From DATEAV01 sp964513155 (lineage in GTDB: Bacteria; Chloroflexota; Anaerolineae; Anaerolineales; E44-bin32), in assembly GCA_964513155.1 (NCBI GenBank), contig CAZEMA010000014.1, forward strand, positions 1 to 35,472: a DNA stretch of 35,472 nt. Reading direction: 5' to 3'. A program made the position numbers and the translations under genes. Positions 31,292-35,472 of this stretch are shown piece after piece. The stretch's first letter is position 1, and each line of letters starts with the position of its first letter. The notes beneath the pieces are model-generated. The model saw nothing but the letters and a program-made list of their open reading frames with translations. It ran no database searches and was not told the origin of the DNA.

Positions 31292-33052
31292 TCAAGCCAC
31301 ACCCCCGATATCCCACAGCCACTTCTGGTTGAGTTCCCGCTGCCGGCCCAGGTCGTTCAACAGGTGAAGCGGCCGGCCGCGGGCATCCACCATCAGCCCC
31401 ACGGCGCCTCCTGCCACGCGCAAGACCCCTGCCTTTCCCGCGCCTCCGAATCCGACGTCAAAGCCCTTCTCCGGCCGGAGGGTCAATCGGCCGTACTGAC
31501 CCGGCCCCAATGGCAGGATGACCAGCTGACCGTAGCGCACCTCCCCCTCGGCCGTCTCGCCGCCGTCCTCCCTCTCCAAACGCAGCCGCAGGACCCGTCT
31601 GCCGGGCCGGCCCCCGCCGGTGGGAGATACCACAGTCCCCAGACTGACGAAACTCCCCGATTCCATGACCTGGACGGTGGCCATCGGCTGGGGCCCAGCC
31701 GCGGCCCCCATCGCCGGCATGAGGTTGTAGGGGTCCAGCATAAGGGTGCTGATCCCCACGGGCTGGAGGGCATCCAACAGAACCAGCGCAGCATACCCCG
31801 GTCGGGGTGCACGCGCCAGCGCCGTGCCGCTGGCCATGATAGGCTCGAGCGCCGGCATCAGGGACAGTGCCCGCCCGCCTCGAGGAGCCGGCCACTCCGG
31901 ACGAGAGAGGGCCACTGCGGACCGTATCACCTGCCGGGCCAACGCGTACTCAAGGTGCAGCTCGCGCAATTCGGTCGGAACCGTGCCGGGGTTAAGCGAC
32001 TTGTTGTAGGCGTAGTCGCGCACGTCATCGTCCGATACCACTTCGGGCAGCCAGCGCACGACGTCCGCCGCATCGCAGTGCTTGAAGACGCCGGGCAGCC
32101 CAAGGCCCAGTCCAAGATCGGTCCGGACGGATAGATGCAGTTCACCGTGGAATGCCGCTGCCACCGTCGTCTGGCTGGCCCCCAGATCGATGCCGAGGAC
32201 TCCCTTGGCCCGCTCATCGACGCGGCTAAGGTAGCGCACGACCCGGCCGAAGGCATCGGCGGTCGGCAGCAGGTACCCCCCCGACCAATGGGTCAGTTCG
32301 TCAAACCCGGCGATGCGTGAGGAGCGAATCTCGGCGATCACCTCGCCCAGCTCCCGGCGAGCCGGGCCCAAGTCTTCCATGTCCAACGTTGGTCGCAGGT
32401 TCGGAGCCAGGGTCACCTGGACCCGCTCGCCGAACCGCTCGACAACGGAAGCTGCCAGCTGCCGATTCCCCGCAAACACGACCCTCGGCCGCTCGGTCTC
32501 TCCCGCCAGCGATGCAGCCAAGCTGGCGATTTCGACCATGCCGAGGACCGACGTCCCGGCCCCGCCGTCCGTCCCACCTACGACCAGGATCAGCTCAGGC
32601 TTGGCCTCAAGGATGAGGTCAATCTCCTCTTCCTGCCGCCGCCTGTCCATCAGGCTGATCTCCTGCACCACATCCAGATACGTGGTGTCGGCAAGGTGCC
32701 GGGCGCTCTCCATCGAGATCCCGGGCATCAGCCCCACCAACACCGTCCGCAACATTGGCCCAGCTGAGGTCGTGGCCACGCACAGGTCTACACCCGCGCC
32801 CTCCCGCGTAGCCGGCGTGATCAGGGCTTCGGTTTCATCCAGCAGCTTCCGGCCGGTGGTAGCCCGCAGTTCGTCCAGCGCCAGCCGCACACCTTCGCTG
32901 ACGTCGAGCAGCGGTGGCCCTCCGGTGGAATGGGCCCGCGCCGTTGCCACCAGCCGGTAGTGCCCATCAACAACATCAAACAGGCTGGCCCGCGTGTTGA
33001 CGCTGCCAACATCGATTGCCATTAGGGTATCGACGTCCAGATTCGTGCTCAT
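31292..33052 (-). CDS. MutL/GlmL-family ASKHA ATPase (glutamate mutase L-like)
   Basis: The 586-residue protein matches the MutL (PF13941) family of actin/Hsp70-fold ATPases. Phosphate-1 is AIDVGSVNTRAS (12-23), an ILVVGGTDGG segment (155-164) is characteristic of the family, and phosphate-2 is GIDLGASQTTVAA (287-299). DMEDLGPARREL and the Gly-rich GLGLGLPGVFKH follow. Characterised relatives accompany B12-dependent glutamate or ornithine mutases and are thought to act as chaperone or reactivase; here no GlmS, GlmE or other B12 enzyme is near. The fold also resembles FtsA/PilM-type proteins that work at the membrane, which fits the membrane-protein neighbours. The C-terminal 150 residues (TGGGRPGRRVLRLRLERED, GKAGVLRVAGGAVGLMVDARGRPL) are beta-rich. 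The ATG at 33052 has a weak AGGG site. Confidence 0.9.
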   Translation of the reverse strand: MSTNLDVDTLMAIDVGSVNTRASLFDVVDGHYRLVATARAHSTGGPPLLDVSEGVRLALDELRATTGRKLLDETEALITPATREGAGVDLCVATTSAGPMLRTVLVGLMPGISMESARHLADTTYLDVVQEISLMDRRRQEEEIDLILEAKPELILVVGGTDGGAGTSVLGMVEIASLAASLAGETERPRVVFAGNRQLAASVVERFGERVQVTLAPNLRPTLDMEDLGPARRELGEVIAEIRSSRIAGFDELTHWSGGYLLPTADAFGRVVRYLSRVDERAKGVLGIDLGASQTTVAAAFHGELHLSVRTDLGLGLGLPGVFKHCDAADVVRWLPEVVSDDDVRDYAYNKSLNPGTVPTELRELHLEYALARQVIRSAVALSRPEWPAPRGGRALSLMPALEPIMASGTALARAPRPGYAALVLLDALQPVGISTLMLDPYNLMPAMGAAAGPQPMATVQVMESGSFVSLGTVVSPTGGGRPGRRVLRLRLEREDGGETAEGEVRYGQLVILPLGPGQYGRLTLRPEKGFDVGFGGAGKAGVLRVAGGAVGLMVDARGRPLHLLNDLGRQRELNQKWLWDIGGVA

Positions 33053-33135
33053 CTACCCTGCGCCATGCTCGAGGCCGGCCTTGGTCGAAAGGATCGTCCC
33101 GACCCAGACCCGCGTTTCGCACCGGTCCCCGCCGG

Positions 33136-33834
33136 CTAGCCTCCCACCAGACGGGCGACGGTGTCGATCAGGAACCGAATCCTCTGTGCTAGGACGGCAA
33201 TGCTGGCCGACAACGCGCCGGCATAGATCACGCCAAACGTCACGGCGATGAACACGCGGCCTGCATAGGCCACCCAGGTCTCCAGCCGAGAGCGGGTCCC
33301 CTCCTCCGAAGCATCCTGCCGGACCGTAAAGCGGAAGTAGAACAGCGTGCTGATGGTGCCCACCAGCATGATGAGCGCTCGCACGAGCCCCTCCACCCCC
33401 GTCTCACCGGTCACGGGGGCGACGGTCCGCGGGTCCAGTGTTTCCATGGCGGCCAGCGACTGGGGGAGGAGGGTCCCCATGATGGCGCCACCGACGACCA
33501 GGCCAGCACCAACGCCAACCATCAGCGCCACCGGGAGCGAACCCCAGGGCGCCGTCGCGGGGGAGACTTTCAGCACCAGCAAGATCACTAGCAGCCAGGA
33601 GAGGATCAGAAGGGGGGTGATGGAGCTTGCCCCCCCCGTCAGCAGCGGTGTGACCAGACGGGGTACTAACACACTGCGAACGGCCAACGCTCCCGCGTAC
33701 CCACCCAGCACCCCAACGAAGATATGGACAGCCGTCCGAAAGAGCGGATTGTCGCCCACCAGGTAGCTCAGGACCATGATGGTCAGCAGCGCGGCCACCA
33801 CGGTCCCTACCAGGTCAACGGAGACTGCTGGCAT
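33136..33834 (-). CDS. Polytopic membrane protein of the MutL-like cluster
   Basis: The 232-residue protein shows about six hydrophobic segments (roughly 8-26, 36-57, 72-90, 99-124, 146-168 and 188-215). GGYAGALAVRSVLVPRL and MVGVGAGLVVGGAIMG lie among them, and a charged loop RQDASEEGTRSRLE precedes the last helix. I do not recognise the family, and there are no transporter signatures. It starts 13 nt after the stop of the upstream gene and lies 83 nt before the MutL-like ATPase, so it is probably a membrane component of the same complex or pathway. The ATG at 33834 is preceded by a GGGGAGAGG stretch. Confidence 0.83.
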   Translation of the reverse strand: MPAVSVDLVGTVVAALLTIMVLSYLVGDNPLFRTAVHIFVGVLGGYAGALAVRSVLVPRLVTPLLTGGASSITPLLILSWLLVILLVLKVSPATAPWGSLPVALMVGVGAGLVVGGAIMGTLLPQSLAAMETLDPRTVAPVTGETGVEGLVRALIMLVGTISTLFYFRFTVRQDASEEGTRSRLETWVAYAGRVFIAVTFGVIYAGALSASIAVLAQRIRFLIDTVARLVGG

Positions 33835-33847
33835 CCTAGCCTCTCCC

Positions 33848-35472
33848 CTAGGTGCCCCTCGGCCGCTTCAGCCAGGACACCAGCCCGTAGACTGCCCCGA
33901 TCACGAGCACTAGCTCGGCCGTCAACATTCCCATGCCAAACCCGTCCCACAGCTCCCGGGCTGCTCCCGGTAGGTCATTGGCCTCCTCATAGGCGACTGC
34001 GGATGGGATGCCGGACAGAACAGCGTCAACCTGAGGCCTGAGGGCCTCATAGTAGGGCCTCATGAGGGGCTCCGCACCGGCACTCAGCACCATGATCAGC
34101 GGCGTCTCACCCAGCTGCGGGCTCGCCTGTTCCACCCAGGTGCGGGCGATCTCGGTACCGGCAGCGACAACCACCACAGCGCCAAAGTCCGACAGGCGCT
34201 CAATCGTGCCCAACACGGGTGAGTCCCACGCCGTTTCATAGTCTTGCGGAAGCAGGAATCCTCTGGGAATAGCCTGGCGCAGGTTTTGGGCGAAGTTCCG
34301 GACCGCAGCCGCGCCCCCGGGGAGATAACCCAGGTGGACATAGTCATGGGCATTAGCGTAGCCGTGGCTGGCGCCGATCTGGGATAGCAGGCGCTCAGCC
34401 AGAGGCGGGCCGGTCGGCCGGGTGGAGACGGTGGCGATGCGCAGGCCCCGTTCCATCATCTGTTCCAGAAGGCCCCCGGCCACTGCCTCCATCTCGCCGG
34501 CGAAGCCGGGTTCATAGTCGAACACGACCAGCACCGGGCGCTCCAAAGGCAACCCAGAGACCAACGTGGTCAGTGCATTCACGCGCAGCGGGCTCGGAAG
34601 CCGGAAGGTGGGCGCCCCCTGGAATGAGGGCAAAGCCACAGCCAGGATGAGGGCCAGCGCAATCACCCAGCGGACGACCGGCAGCCGCCTGCGACCCACC
34701 AGCGGTCCCGGCAGCTCCCGCTCTTCTTCCGCCACCAGGCGGCGCAGAAGATCGGCCAAGGCATAGTGGCGTTCCGTCACGTCCAACCGCGTCGGAGCGC
34801 CGGTGGGCTGGCGCGGCATGGCCACAACCGGCTCTGCCAGGAGAACACCCCTCAGACCGGCCAGCGGGCCCGCCCCCTCTACCGCCTGCTCCTCCTCTGG
34901 CTTGATCTCAACCGTCGGCCGGAAGGTCTCCATGGGGCGCATGGCTTCCAGCCAGGAGGGGAGTGTGGCCGGAGCCAGCTTCCCCTCTGCCTCGGGGGGA
35001 GGGGCGCCGGCTTGAGCCTCCGCCCCCTTCATCTGGCTCATCCAGTCGGGGACTTCGATCCCGCCGAGTTCGACATCTGCCCCCTCCGCAGCTGGCAATT
35101 CCCCCTCTTCCTCCAGGATAAGCGGCGGAACGTGAGGAAACTCCTCCACGGGTGGCCTAGCCGGGATCCCCGCTTCCACACCCTCCGTGGCTTCCCCCGC
35201 CGGAGGCCACGCCGGCGCACCGCCACTCGAGAGGAAGGCATCAATGCCCTGTTCCGCCCATTGGCGAGAGCTGACGGGTTCTCCCCCGGGTTCGGGCGGC
35301 AGAGCCCCCCTTAGCTCCTTCAGGAAGTCCGGCTCGCCACCGGCCTCGGCGGGAGTCTCCGCAGGTTGTACATCCCGGAAGGCCTTCAAGAAATCAAGTT
35401 CGTCCACGGGTGGGGCTGGTTGGGCAGGAACGCGCCCCGGTTCAGCGCCTCTCAGGCCCTTCAGGAAGTCGA
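33848..35472 (-). CDS. Membrane protein with repeated DFLK-type motifs, 5' end beyond the window
   Basis: The frame stays open from the window edge, so the N-terminus is missing; a GTG at 35407 could be taken as a start, but the 21 codons before it also read as protein. The visible 540 residues begin with a Pro/Glu/Gly-rich acidic region carrying short repeats: DFLKGLRG, DFLKAFRD, DFLKELRG, and looser DWMSQMKG and SWLEAMRP. A basic stretch (GRRRLP) and a transmembrane helix (VVRWVIALALILAVALP) follow. An alpha/beta domain of about 230 residues comes next (VLVVFDYEPGFAGEME, LRIATVSTRP, GAVVVVAAGTEIARTWVE, TPLIMVLSAGAEPLM), and a final transmembrane helix with basic end (WLKRPRG). The acidic tail is likely cytoplasmic and the alpha/beta domain outside. 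No catalytic motif is recognised. Confidence 0.82.
   Translation of the reverse strand, partial: DFLKGLRGAEPGRVPAQPAPPVDELDFLKAFRDVQPAETPAEAGGEPDFLKELRGALPPEPGGEPVSSRQWAEQGIDAFLSSGGAPAWPPAGEATEGVEAGIPARPPVEEFPHVPPLILEEEGELPAAEGADVELGGIEVPDWMSQMKGAEAQAGAPPPEAEGKLAPATLPSWLEAMRPMETFRPTVEIKPEEEQAVEGAGPLAGLRGVLLAEPVVAMPRQPTGAPTRLDVTERHYALADLLRRLVAEEERELPGPLVGRRRLPVVRWVIALALILAVALPSFQGAPTFRLPSPLRVNALTTLVSGLPLERPVLVVFDYEPGFAGEMEAVAGGLLEQMMERGLRIATVSTRPTGPPLAERLLSQIGASHGYANAHDYVHLGYLPGGAAAVRNFAQNLRQAIPRGFLLPQDYETAWDSPVLGTIERLSDFGAVVVVAAGTEIARTWVEQASPQLGETPLIMVLSAGAEPLMRPYYEALRPQVDAVLSGIPSAVAYEEANDLPGAARELWDGFGMGMLTAELVLVIGAVYGLVSWLKRPRGT

Overview
The window looks like a scaffold from a GC-rich, uncultured-type bacterium, most likely a member of the Chloroflexota (Anaerolineae-like). 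Signs of this are Thr/Pro-rich linkers (TPTP runs) behind lipoprotein and membrane signals, a histidine kinase carrying several GAF domains, a stand-alone MutL-type ASKHA ATPase, and the trio of PI3/4-kinase-like, DUF3090 and histidine-phosphatase genes otherwise known mainly from actinobacteria. This placement is an inference from gene content; no rRNA gene or other marker is present to confirm it. A run of 100 N at 16144-16243 marks a scaffold gap that truncates the genes on both sides. I found no tRNA, rRNA, CRISPR array, insertion sequence or prophage.

Left part (1-8306): a lipoprotein, an orphan SPPY-type DNA methyltransferase and an HD-domain hydrolase lie on the plus strand. They converge on a minus-strand group transcribed rarA -> histidine phosphatase -> DUF3090 -> PI3/4-kinase-like. 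A cytoplasmic GH20 hexosaminidase, also on the minus strand, lies upstream of rarA.

Middle part (8307-22964): on the plus strand come an MFS transporter, a translationally coupled ATP-grasp/GNAT pair behind a good promoter, a YegS/DagK-type lipid kinase and a helicase-associated-domain protein. That last gene converges on a minus-strand group (uvrC -> receiver protein -> gap; DUF4870 protein), with a perfect 18-bp inverted repeat at the convergence. uvrC diverges from a substrate-binding lipoprotein, which is followed by a MOFRL glycerate kinase and a phosphohexomutase that has its own near-consensus promoter.

Right part (22977-35472): everything is on the minus strand. Reading in transcription order there is a membrane protein with repeated short DFLK-type motifs (runs off the window), a six-helix-like membrane protein, a MutL/GlmL-family ATPase, an unrecognised 356-residue protein, and a small protein with an LPATG-type sorting tail. 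After a strong hairpin come an AAA-ATPase/winged-helix regulator, a 1326-residue multi-GAF histidine kinase and a receiver-histidine kinase hybrid. The MutL group has no glutamate-mutase subunits beside it. With its membrane partners it is the best candidate for an undescribed system, and the three-gene signalling module is second.

Promoter architecture is a recurrent theme. Several genes (rarA, uvrC, the solute-binding protein, and more weakly the methyltransferase and lipid kinase) have a -10-like hexamer only 4-10 nt before the start codon and no Shine-Dalgarno sequence, which suggests leaderless transcripts. Others have TTGACC-N17-TACAAT-type promoters plus a good ribosome-binding site.
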